Shown one piece after another: positions 1 to 9,103 of a stretch of 25,147 nt of DNA (position 1 is the stretch's first letter; each line of letters opens with the position of its first letter). The notes below the pieces were generated by a model, which saw nothing but the letters and a program-made list of their open reading frames with translations, ran no database searches and was not told the DNA's origin. The translations under genes and the position numbers were made by a program. Source of the stretch: Nemertoderma westbladi (Eukaryota; Xenacoelomorpha; Nemertodermatida; Nemertodermatidae); assembly GCA_032718475.1 (NCBI GenBank), contig JAUCBJ010004300.1, positions 1 through 25,147 of the forward strand, given 5' to 3'.

Positions 1-785
1 CTATATCAGATGTATCAGATATATAATGTGCAACCCCATTAAAACAACACGAAGTGGGATCTTTGCGCAGCACATATCGGAATGTTAAGCGTCCACTCGT
101 AAGAGAAAGAATTATAAGCAATATACACTGTATTAGCATATATGTCCTCTAATTACTCAGATTATCATTTATCAGCCACAGTCTGCTTCAGTATGATATC
201 AAAGCAGCGCTACCGACGCCACTTATTTACTTATTGAAGTTTCCGTACCAAACGTAACTGGACTGTAGAACATCAAATCTAAATCCAGTTTATCAAATCC
301 AAATGACCAAACAAATCTACTCCAATGATAATATCAATATAAAGTATAGAAATATACTGCTTTTCATGCCCTATATTTTTTACTTATTATGCCCTATATA
401 ATTCCTTTAATGCCCTACATATATAATTCCTTTAATGCCCTACAGTATATAATTTTATTACTTTTTATGCCCTATATTTTTTACTCATTTGCCCTATACA
501 GTATTTATGTAGGCCTAAATTTAACACGGTACAATGTACAACCTAATCCAGTACCGGTGTCCTAGGCGATTCTGTCCAAGGTCGATTGGTTTATTTTTTG
601 GTTAGGGCTACAGTAGTTGGTCAGGCCCAAACCCTAATTAAAACTGTCATGTAACCCTACCTAACCCTAAGTCATGAGGCTATAATCTAAGAATGTTTGT
701 GGAATTTTCGATCCCATTAATGTGGTCAATTTCTTAATTACGACGTTTATTACTGTAGTTTAATTTGTAATTGCAATAGGCCTAG
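1..785. other. Left flanking DNA, no gene seen
   Basis: AT-rich sequence with stops in all frames, a TGCCCTATA minisatellite, and scattered ACCCTAA-type hexamers (about 630-670) too sparse to be telomeric. Confidence 0.7.
366..500. repeat. TGCCCTATA short tandem repeat
   Basis: Six TGCCCTA starts at 367, 390, 411, 436, 468 and 490, separated by AT-rich spacers of 14-25 bp (AATTCCTTTA, TTTTTTACT). A degenerate minisatellite in the left flank, outside the retrotransposon. Confidence 0.85.
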
Positions 786-2587
786 TGTTAAACTAGCGGG
801 GGTCCCTGCCTAACCAATAAAGACACAAAGACTGCTCTACTGTTAAACAGGGGTAATCAGGAGCGTGCTATTACTAATGTAGGGCTGCTAAATACAAAAC
901 CGCTACTTACCGTTGGATGGCGCTAACCTGCCGTCCGCTAATATATTTTACTAATTTTCTACGGCTCCTGCTAATCGCTTGTTCCTTTCTCTACCGATCG
1001 CTCGATAGAGAGCTAACTGTTCGAACATATGAGCCACGTGGGAATAACCAAAACAATAAACCCGAATCGGCTCCCTAAGCTTACTTAAGACGGTTGTGAG
1101 AGGCTTTACACTCCAGAGTATATTCTTATGGTCTAATCTTACTGTTAAAACGCGCTAATAACCGCGTCCTTTCTAATCGCAAATACTGGGGTTCCCTAAC
1201 GGAATGTGTGAATGTGAGAATATTTAAATAATCAAAAATGGTACAGTGTCTTATTAGGGCTAATACCTACTAGGGGACTAAACTTGCCTTCGGCTGGCTT
1301 TAGGCTAGCAATTTACTAATGCGTTTGCGCACTGAATACTGCGATCTAACTTATTGCCCGCTAATTTCAAATAACCGCCCAGCGTGAATAGCTTACGGTA
1401 CTCTAAATTATTACCTTAACAATTCTCCGCTATGCTGCATACAAATTCTTAATTTTACTAATTAATTACAGTCACAAATATGCAACAGCGTACTAATTAC
1501 TAAGTGTTCCAGAATGCGTAATTCTAATTTATTACACAACGGGTTGCACTAGTAACAGCCTAAATACTGTATTATTTTCGACCTAATCAGTAATTATTTT
1601 TCGTAAACTAAGAAATAGAAATCAATCAGAGGAAAAGAGCATCTATCTAAGCATTCGGGATTTATTAGGCATCACCAGCGAGCTGTCTCCACTTCACACC
1701 GCTAACTTTCCGACCGCAACGGTGACCCCCCGCCAGTGTTGCTTGCCTTTGAATCCTCCGCACTCCCTTCGTCGCTAACCCCCCGATGCGCCCGCCACGC
1801 CTACCGGTACCTCAGCCCTCCATCTAATGAGTAGCTACCGTAACGGCGCATGCAATCACAAAGTCTGACAGTCTAAGAAAATCCCGTAGGATTATTGCAT
1901 CGAAAGGAATTACATAGAACCATTAACTAAAGCGTAGAAATCATAGTTCCAATTGTAATTGACAGTAATCATTGGGATTGATTGAGAAACACACCAAGAA
2001 ATCAGTAGAGATTACAAATTAGCGTATTATTACAAGAAATAATTGCAAAAGGCAGAAATACGCAAAATACAGAATAATTAGTCGATGAATTAACTGGATT
2101 ACAAGCAAAATTACACAGCACATACCGGAAACACCGCCAATTTATAGGTGATTCATGGAGGATGATGCAATCGTTCTCTCATTGACTCCCCAATCCGCGC
2201 TACCATTAGACCAATCTGGAAGCAGTTAGGCCAATAAGGAAGCCGGATTGTGAACCTATCGCTCCCCGAAATCACAAATTATTACCATATATGGTAATTT
2301 TGGCGATGCTTAATTTAGCAGTACTAATAATATGATACATAGAAATTAATTTAGCGCAATTATAAAGAAAATTAAGACCAATACATAGTACTGAGCCGTA
2401 TTGAGGCTAATAACAGCAAGCTTATATCCAGGGTCCAACAGGAAACTTGCTACCCTGGAACTATTTACTTATATCCTATTACAAAATTACTTAGGTAGGA
2501 CTACATACTATTCAAAATGGGTAAAGTCAAATATATGGGCGTTTTATTTTCCTTATCTAAATATTGTTGCGCGTTATTATGGCTTAT
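786..2587 (-). repeat. 3' LTR of the BEL/Pao element (left copy)
   Basis: This 1802-bp segment aligns colinearly with 17898-20755 apart from two large length differences in the right copy. By eye it carries scattered substitutions at about 2%, implying a moderately recent insertion. The sense-strand 3' end reads TTTAACA, giving the expected CA end. The other edge (GGCTTAT on plus) does not give the expected TG, so this may be only the shared part of a longer LTR. It contains CCAAT-like boxes near 2187-2235 and a CArG-like palindrome at 2281-2298. Short reading frames inside it look spurious. Confidence 0.85.
2281..2298. promoter_or_regulatory. CArG-like palindrome in the LTR
   Basis: ATTACCATATATGGTAAT is a perfect 18-bp palindrome whose centre, CCATATATGG, matches the serum response factor consensus CC(A/T)6GG. 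The right LTR keeps CCATATATGG at 20456-20465. Regulatory use is inference; it is near the outer (U3) side of the LTR, where enhancers are expected. Confidence 0.45.
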
Positions 2588-3028
2588 CTAAATAATTATA
2601 CTGCATAACGACTAATATATTATACTGTACAATGGCTAATATATTTATTGTTGCCGTTATTCCCGACACCATGGGGGAAAACGCCGATGCTGGAGGCGGA
2701 ACTTTTCAGACCACGGAATCCCGGCCAGTCACCGGATATTGGTAGTGGAGAAGGAATACGTTCTTAAATGCAAGATTGCGATTGAGGAAAAGTTTCATTG
2801 GTTGGATATACTCTTTAATGTAACTTCCCTACAGTTGAACCTTGATTGAGAATAAGTTGGGCATCCCCAAACCAATATACACCAAATGTTCACAATAATA
2901 TAACACGACAATATAAATCCCTACAGTACATTATTTAAATTACCCACTGTTCGCTCAGATTTTAGCCTAACTAATGTTCCCCAATTTTCCCCTGGTCCTA
3001 GTCTCGGTACCGTAGTGTCGGTGTCGGT

Positions 3029-3750
3029 CGACCCTGTTGCGTGTCCGTCCCACCCTTTCTGAACCCCGAAGGGATCGGTCATCAGGAACCAGTACGGCTT
3101 GGCTAGGGGTCTGTCATGTCGGTGGACCCGTTTGCGTGTCCGTCCCACCCTTCCTGAACCCCGAAGGGATCGGTCATCAGGAACCAGTACGGCTTGGCTA
3201 GGGGTCCATCGGTTCATCGCAGGGACCCAACCACCTAGGCTTTCCGAGTCCTTATTCAGGCTCGTAGTCACTTCGGCAGCCGAGAAGCTGCTCCGAACAG
3301 TCGGTAGGCCAGTAGAGTCCAGTCCTTTGTCTTTCGACCCCGTTGCGTGTCCGTCCCACCCTTCCCGAACCCCGAAGGGATCGGTCAGGAACCAGTACGG
3401 TTTGGCAAGGGGTCTGTCAGCCCGTCGTGAGCCCCAACGGTTGGTGGTTTTCCGAGTCCTTATTCAGTCTCATACTAACGCCGGTCGTGGAACCCACTTC
3501 AGGAAGGCAGTCCTCGTCAAACCCTTCCTCCGTTAGTCGGTTGACCCGTTCGCGTGTCCGTCCCACCCTTCCCAAACCCCGAAGGGATCGGTCAGGAACC
3601 AGTACGGCTTGGCTAGGGGTCTGTTGTCGGTTCCCGTCGCAAATCCCTGACACAAGCAGCAGACTTTCCGATGTCCTTTTCAGGCTCGTAATAACTGCTG
3701 TTGGCCAGGGACCGCTAAGGGCAGTCCTTGTCCTTTAGACCTAGTGAGTT
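3029..3750. repeat. Tandem array, four units, ~208-bp period
   Basis: The landmark GTGTCCGTCCCACCCT begins at 3041, 3136, 3347 and 3554. The first unit is a 95-bp core only; the next two periods are 211 and 207 bp. Each unit has a well conserved ~90-bp core (through AACCAGTACGG and TTGGCTAGGGGTC) and a poorly conserved spacer of ~115 bp with a TTTCCGAGTCCTTATTCAG block. Within the core, CCCTTC and GAAGGG can pair as a short hairpin. Confidence 0.9.
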
Positions 3751-4261
3751 ACCAAATCCAGCTCTCCAGGCAGCAGGAAGTTGGCTAGGCCTAATAGTAA
3801 TCAGGCAAACCTGAATACTGCTTAACTTTTCCTCCCACCCCTGGCCCTTAAATACATGAAATGAGTCCCGTACCCCGTAAGTCGCCCCAATATTCGCCCA
3901 TAAATCGCCCCCAGTCCATTGAATGTGCCCAAATCCCATGTTCCCGCACCCAGTAGTGATATCAGAATATTCATTTTAAATAAATCCAAAAAATATTCAA
4001 CTCGCGTTAGGAAAAGTTGAAATACCGCGAACATTTATACTGTATAACGGCTAATATATTATACTGTATAACACGGACTAATGTAGGTACAGCGCCATAT
4101 ATCGTAACACCGCTCCAAGGGAAATCAAGCAATGTTTCCCTCCAATTGTAGAAGAATATAGGGCGATGTATACAATACAAAATAAATTCGCTTTCAAATA
4201 ATCTAATTATCTTGGTACTATAATAATTCTACTATTTACAAATATTGCCATAGATATTGCA

Positions 4262-4420
4262 TAATGGTTTTGCATACAAATTAAATTTACAAAATATTAT
4301 CTCTCTCAATGTTAACGATTATTACATACAAATTAAATTTACAAAATATTGCTTTCTCTTTCGTTCTACATAATGATTACTACATACAAAATTAAATTTA
4401 CAAAAATATTGCTTTCATAT
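4262..4420. repeat. AT-rich tandem repeat, three copies
   Basis: CATACAAATTAAATTTACAA occurs from 4273 and 4325, and with one extra A from 4383, each followed by an AATATT stretch. Spacings of 52 and 58 bp. Confidence 0.9.
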
Positions 4421-4439
4421 AAAAAAAACTTGCTATGGC

Positions 4440-4487
4440 AGGTGAAAGGAGTAAGCCAAACCCGCAGGTTTGTCTCCCCAATCACCT
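4440..4487. repeat. Dispersed palindrome copy 1 with extended arms
   Basis: Core CCAAACCCGCAGGTTTG at 4456-4472. Outside it, AGGTGA (4440-4445) pairs with TCACCT (4482-4487), and GGAG with CTCC nearer the core, giving an imperfect stem of nearly 50 bp. It lies between the end of ORF3 and the tandem repeats, at the possible polypurine/LTR junction. Confidence 0.85.
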
Positions 4488-4630
4488 CCTTCGCCTCTCT
4501 CATAATATAAATTCAAATTGATACGACTAGTATATATGAGTCCCGTCGGATATTTACAAAATGCTACAATATACATCAGAGCGACGATGATGTATATATC
4601 TAGAGTCTGTCGCTCCGTGATATGATCGCA

Positions 4631-5000
4631 TTACCGACCCGCTCCTGGGTTCTTTGGGCTCACTCCTCTTTTCCGCCCCCTCCCCAGATACACCAATCTT
4701 CCTCCTATCGATTCTGTTGATGTCGTCCATGAGGCGTCACTCCCCGGAATCGGCGACGATGTTCCCTGAGCCCCGACTGATTCCCAGCTAGTGCTTCTCC
4801 CTCGACCTCGTCCCAATTGTCGTGCTCCTGTAGTCGCTTCCGCCAACTCTTCCTTCTGAAATTGCACACGCGCTTTTTCCGACGCGCCTTGCGCTGCAAT
4901 CGCTGTGCCTCTATAATTGAGTGATAGTGGTCGTCCTTGACTTGACGCTTGTCTTGGACCTCTCCTCCTGGTTCTCGCCGCGAGCCTTGAGCTCCAGCGG
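4631..5000 (-). pseudogene. Probable natural C-terminus of ORF3 in the alternative frame
   Basis: This frame is open to 4631 and reads coiled-coil-like sequence (KARVQFQKEELAEATT), then Gly/Arg-rich and Ser/Thr-rich tail (GRGRGRSTSWES, GRGRKRGVSPKNPGAGR). RG-rich tails often accompany RNA-binding domains. The boundary at 5000 is an estimate of where reading moves into this frame. About 140 bases downstream on the sense strand is a purine-rich tract that might be the polypurine tract. Confidence 0.35.
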
Positions 5001-5223
5001 TCGTCGCTGTGGGTGCTGCGGTTCGCTGTTCCTTGATCCGCTCGGCGGTCAATGACCCCACCGGTACGTGAGTTAATAGGAACTCGTTGTGGTATTGTAT
5101 AGCCACCATCCTCCAATCTCCTCGCGCGCGCACCACCTTCATGGTTTCCGAAAATAGACCTTTTGTTATATGGTCGCAAATAGCAACAAAGTTCCAAGTA
5201 TATTTGTTATCCATATTAAGTTG
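4705..5223 (-). pseudogene. ORF3 C-terminal extension, basic region
   Basis: Same frame as the zinc-knuckle segment, entered after a TGA. The first ~50 residues (YTWNFVAICDHITKG, VVRARGDWRMVAIQYHNEF) look like folded protein. The rest is strongly basic (RLQRKARRKKR). From roughly 5000 onward the neighbouring frame (5197-4631), with SEKARVQFQKEELAEA and a GRGRGRS stretch, looks equally or more protein-like, so a frameshift probably lies here and the natural end may be 4631. A basic tail beside zinc knuckles would fit nucleic-acid binding (inference). Confidence 0.45.
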
Positions 5224-5841
5224 TCAAAAATATTCCCGAACAACGATAACTCCAGTGTTCTGCGGAAGATCTTGAGCGGTCAATATTAGCTCCTGATATT
5301 GCGGTAATGACTGTAGATACGGCTTATACGCAACGTGTGATGGGTCTACTGCCCAAAATCCGTATCCTGCCTTAAACGGCAACCAACGCATCTGCGCTTG
5401 GATGTGGTAATAGGCCACACCCTCCCACTTATCTAGCATCTCTCGAAGCAGGTTGGCGCTATGGTTTATGGAATCATCTCGCAGTTGGCATCTCGCGCTA
5501 CGATGTCCTTTTACCCCACAATATCCGCATTGAGAAATGAAGACGGTGCACGTATGAAACGAATGGTCGGTCTCATTACACCAATGGCAGACCTTATGCG
5601 CCGCCTCTACTACTGCGTCGCACGATTTTTGATTGTGCCTTGTGCTGCCGCACAACTTGCACCTACGCTCTTGTGGAAACCAGGCCCTCTCATATATGAG
5701 GTCTCCAATCGGTTTCGCACTTCCTTCTTTCCCAATGTCTAATACGATGTCGTCCTCTCCGGTCAGAGGTTGTTGTCCGAGTGTTGATCCGGTCGGTCCA
5801 TTGTGTCCGTTCGGAGTGTTGATCCGGAACAAAGTAAACAT
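5224..5841 (-). pseudogene. ORF3 segment with three CCHC zinc knuckles
   Basis: A 205-codon frame with three consecutive CCHC knuckles (C-x2-C-x4-H-x4-C): CKLCGSTRHNQKSC, CHWCNETDHSFHTC and CGYCGVKGHRSARC, at about residues 60-118. Knuckles of this type bind single-stranded nucleic acid in retroviral nucleocapsids and some cellular RNA-binding proteins. The C-terminal ~85 residues are rich in Tyr, Trp and Pro, with no match I recognise. It is the distal part of the ORF3 series on the same strand. The knuckles differ from those of the element's own Gag, which end in SDKHKLDSC and APGHVRRQC, so this is a second nucleic-acid-binding module. The TGA at 5226-5224 is followed by more open sequence in the same frame. 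Confidence 0.75.
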
Positions 5842-6016
5842 CCTCGCCCTTGTCCTCTATCTCCAATATTTCCTCCCGCGTTCGTTTCGGATATGTCTTC
5901 TCCACCGGAAGATCCACTCCGAATACCTCTACTAACGTCTCCGGCCAACCCTCTCTAACAGGTCTATCAGCTTCCAAAGTGGAAGAGAGTACCAAACCCG
6001 CGGGTTTGATTCCCAA
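5690..6016 (-). pseudogene. ORF3 continuation after a frameshift
   Basis: As the main ORF3 frame dies at 5967, an overlapping frame (6016-5690) continues with protein-like, charged sequence (VFGVDLPVEKTYPKRT, ILEIEDKGEDVYFVP) before becoming Arg/Thr-rich low-quality translation. It starts within a copy of the dispersed palindrome, read here as IKPAGLVL, so the palindrome sits exactly where the frame changes. A further shift near 5840-5760 leads to the zinc-knuckle frame. No family recognised. Confidence 0.5.
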
Positions 6017-6027
6017 ACCTCTTCTCC
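5981..6027. repeat. Dispersed palindrome copy 2 with extended arms
   Basis: Core CCAAACCCGCGGGTTTG at 5992-6008. Flanks GGAAGAGAG (5981-5989) and CTCTTCTCC (6019-6027) pair imperfectly. It coincides with a frame change in ORF3. Confidence 0.87.
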
Positions 6028-7569
6028 AAGGCCTCTGGCATCGGATACTCCATCGACGGTCGGTCTCCCAAATCTCCGATGTTCTGTCGATATATTCCTT
6101 CGAATATCGCTAATCCTCTCCTAACCATCGATGTATTCTCTAATGATTGGTTGAAGAACAGGGTTAAGAAACGCTTCATCACGTCGGATTGGATTCCCCC
6201 TTTCGAGCGAACGTATTGATCTCCTCCGAACACCAATGGATGATGCTTCAAAACTCATACAACGATATCCGCTAATAAACAAGTTACCGTGTTCGACTCA
6301 AGCACCAAATAATATTGCAACGACGCACGGGGTGGCGCGCAAATGTTCCAATACACTAACGCTTGCCGCTTGAAGTGGGATTTGAACTCCGCTCCCGGTG
6401 GCGTGTTATATTCACAATACGCCTCCTCGTATTTCTTTTGCATCTTCAACTTGAAGTCCCAATTATACAACAAATGCGCTATGAAGCCCATACCAGTCTT
6501 GGCAGAGTTGGGATACTCCCTATAAATTCCAATATCCTGTGCCCATAGCAACAATAGCTTGGTGTCGACAAACGGTCTCGGCAATCTGTCCTCCAAATCA
6601 GTCATGGCGTTGAAGTCACTTTCCAAATCGCTCTGGACTCCCGATCCCATCTTGACGTAATCTTGGTTGAGAATCGCCTCTCTAAACTTCTTGGGTAGCA
6701 TCCTGGTGTCGATACGCTCCGCTCCGTGCATACCTCCTCGCCTGCATACCTCCAAAATCTGTTCTCTGGGATCCTTCCCTTTTCGATACTGCATCGTTAT
6801 TATGGGCTCCGGTCTCTCTCGGTCCGCCCTCACGCGCATAAACACATGAGTCACACCATCAGCCGCGCGAATTTGAATGCACTTGCTAGTTAAACATTCT
6901 TGATGGGACCCTCCTTCATTGTCGTAGAACATCACTCTCCAATCCTGTAGTGAATCCTCCGTCTTCCTCCACTGACGCTGAATCTCGTCGGATGGGGTCC
7001 ACATGCGCTCGATAGCCTTGTGGTCATCATATCGGGTGTAAGAACCCTTTCTCCTCAGCCACGCCTGGTCTACCTCCTCGTCGTCTGGGAATGTAGCCAC
7101 CTCGACCCATACCTTTATGTACTTATCCAACCATCCAAACAACTTGCTCTCCTTCCCCGGAGCTCCAATCTTGTCTAGTGTGTCGTAATCCGTGATCTGC
7201 ATCGGGACGTCACGCAAGAACTTTGCGCATAAAACTTCCCGTAGACAGTCGACGTTCCAATGATCCGACATCCTCACCATCGGCAAGAATCTAATCGCTT
7301 CTCGCGACTCCGGGTGATCTACCAATATCGCAGGTTCATTACCGTCGGAATAATACACCGGTTGGGGTTGAGATACGGCCAATGGAACAAATCCGGTCAC
7401 TCTCCTCGTCTCCTGATGTCTATCCGCGGTCTTATTATACTCTATGACTCGTTCTTCGAATAATTGTTTCGCCTTCGCCGCTCGCTCCTCCTGCCGCAAC
7501 GCGTCTATGTCGTCCTGATGCTCAGGCGTGAGATTTCTCGCTCGGTGAGGCGAAGTAAACGTAGTCCAG

Positions 7570-7611
7570 GGACTCGAGAGCTCCAAACCCGCGGGGTTGG
7601 TACCCGAGTCC
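7570..7611. repeat. Dispersed palindrome copy 3 with extended arms
   Basis: Core CCAAACCCGCGGGGTTGG at 7583-7600. Flanks GGACTCG (7570-7576) and CGAGTCC (7605-7611) are perfectly complementary. Read in ORF3 as NPAGLEL. Confidence 0.9.
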
Positions 7612-8373
7612 CGTGCCGCTTCGCGCCGCGCCTCTAGGTCCTTATAGGCTCGGTATAGCGAAATGGCCGCTGCCATCTCTATCAAACTGGGTGTTGAACA
7701 GGGTTTAATCTCCGTATACGGATCTAATGTCGTAACGGTTGGCGTAATGGGTCTCGGAGGTCGCTTTCCGCTAATGTCGATACTGATCATCGGGTTGCTC
7801 ATTGGGTAACCTCCCTCGTTGTATCTAAGGAACTGGTGAGCTTGACATCGCGTTAATATCGGTTCAGGATGTTGCTTGTTCAGTCGGTCGGGAATCGCCA
7901 CGTCTTGTTTATTCATGCATTCACCACATTTGTAGAACAACTTGTATACACTGAAGACCTTTGGCGTCTCTTGATCCTCGCCTCGAGTCCTCCGGTACAG
8001 ATGCATTCCGTCGAACTGATCTCAGACTGCAGGCAGAGGTTCATCGTGTCGTAAATACATGTTCATATGGTACAGCCGCGCGATCTCCTCGTCCGGGTAT
8101 GCACTAATGTCGCATACGTCTAACGCAAAGTCATAGGGATAACGAGTGCGATACTCCTTCCGCAAAACTTCCATACGGTCTCCCAACGCCCTCATTCGTT
8201 CCCTCCTCAATTCTTTATCATACGTGGGTTTATACTTCCCATTCAATTCCATTACCGACCTCCCATGGTAGTAAACGTTCGAGTCTTTACACCCGGGTCG
8301 GGTCCCATGGTAGTTCCACCTCTTCTCTGGCAGTAAATCCTCTCCTCAGTTGCGCTCTAATTTCCTTCTCCAT

Positions 8374-9103
8374 TATAACCGCGTATATACATATATATAT
8401 CCCAATAGGTCCGTTACGTAACTAATTACACTGTGTGTAAATCAGTTAAATGACGCTGAAGGACAGACCTCCTGAACCCCCCTCCCGCCTTCCAGCAGTT
8501 CAGGTTCGACTCTCTAGATCCCGTCTCATTCCTAACTATCCTCTAACCTATTCCCATGCATAGCGCAAAAACTTTGGAGATAAACTGGCCATGACCAACT
8601 CACTTTTTGATGCCCAAACTACTCCCATTACTCGTACAAAACTACAGTAGTTAGAAAGGACAATAGTCTCTATGCTCGAACATCTCACTTCACTGCAAAC
8701 TACTGAGTGGGGCTTGTGTACGCCTCTGGTGCTACTAACCTTTAGCACCTTGGTTGTTGTACTGTTGGCACCAATCTGTGGAAGTTGCTAAACTCAATTT
8801 ACACTCCTACATAATATAGCCATCACCATGGTTTCTAAATGCTATTTTCCAGGCTTCATGAGTTTTCAAATTACTGTATATCTATAGACGAATTCTAAAA
8901 CGCGTCTACACACAGCGTCTGGAATTGTCTTGGGTTCACTTCTAATTTTTTTTTAAATTTTTAATTTTCCAAAAATTTTGAAAATAAAATTTTATTTTGA
9001 TACCCACCAGACAAATTCTCACGCAAATCACCGCAATCCCGCTCCTATGCATTTCCTAGTATTTGCATACGAGGAATGCATACGAAGTGAGTTGCGTCCA
9101 ACA
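8374..9103. other. Spacer between integrase and the third coding region
   Basis: No convincing coding sequence. A 66-codon minus frame at 8748-8548 resembles nothing I know. 8940-9000 is strongly A/T-rich with homopolymer runs. On the sense strand a TATA-like run (ATATATATATGTATATAC, about 8400-8383) lies just upstream of the candidate start of the third coding region. This could support separate expression of that region, but there is no proof of a promoter or splice acceptor. Confidence 0.5.

Larger units (their letters stand above)
2588..4630. other. Repeat-rich 3' non-coding region between ORF3 and the shared LTR
   Basis: Two kilobases without credible genes. It contains a ~208-bp tandem array (about 3029-3750), three AT-rich ~55-bp repeats (4273-4410), and a duplicated stretch around ATACTGTATAACGGCTAATA found at about 2595-2650 and 4033-4085. 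Translations across the tandem array exist on both strands but only reflect its GC-rich repeated nature. It may be 3' untranslated sequence or the U3 portion of a longer LTR whose counterpart is missing on the right. Confidence 0.6.
5967..8373 (-). pseudogene. Third coding region (ORF3), N-terminal and central part, unrecognised family
   Basis: One minus-strand frame is open from 8345 to 5967 except for TGA at 8024-8022 and 8257-free sequence thereafter until TGA at 6257-6255, an average far too open to be chance. A candidate ATG at 8373 lies 28 bases upstream in another frame; the main frame has a further TGA at 8348-8346. The largest uninterrupted piece is 583 codons (8006-6255). It is hydrophilic and mostly helical in character, has a CGEC pair near its start, a charged QEERAAKAKQLFEE stretch, and Trp/Tyr-rich C-terminal helices. 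I see no signal peptide, membrane segment, protease, polymerase or furin-like site, so it does not look like an envelope protein. A palindrome copy inside it is read NPAGLEL. The product could be an accessory structural protein or a second Gag-like protein; function unknown. Confidence 0.65.

Noticed and set aside
625-672. ACCCTAA-like hexamers suggesting interstitial telomere repeats
   Set aside because: Only three or four scattered, imperfect units; not a tandem array.
2401-2595. 64-codon plus-strand frame in the left LTR
   Set aside because: Starts with TTG, has low-complexity composition and no homologue I know; the right LTR copy carries differences here as in non-coding DNA.
3099-3738. 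Overlapping plus-strand and minus-strand reading frames of 78-145 codons
   Set aside because: They arise from the GC-rich 208-bp tandem array, which lowers stop frequency in several frames at once; no conserved domain.
3824-3842. Sense-strand GGGGTGGGAGGAAAAG as polypurine tract
   Set aside because: Not followed by TG and has no LTR edge next to it; the tract at about 4486-4505 fits better.
4631-8373. ORF3 as a retroviral envelope gene
   Set aside because: No signal peptide, transmembrane segment, furin-like site or Cys pattern expected of a fusion glycoprotein; zinc knuckles point to nucleic-acid binding.
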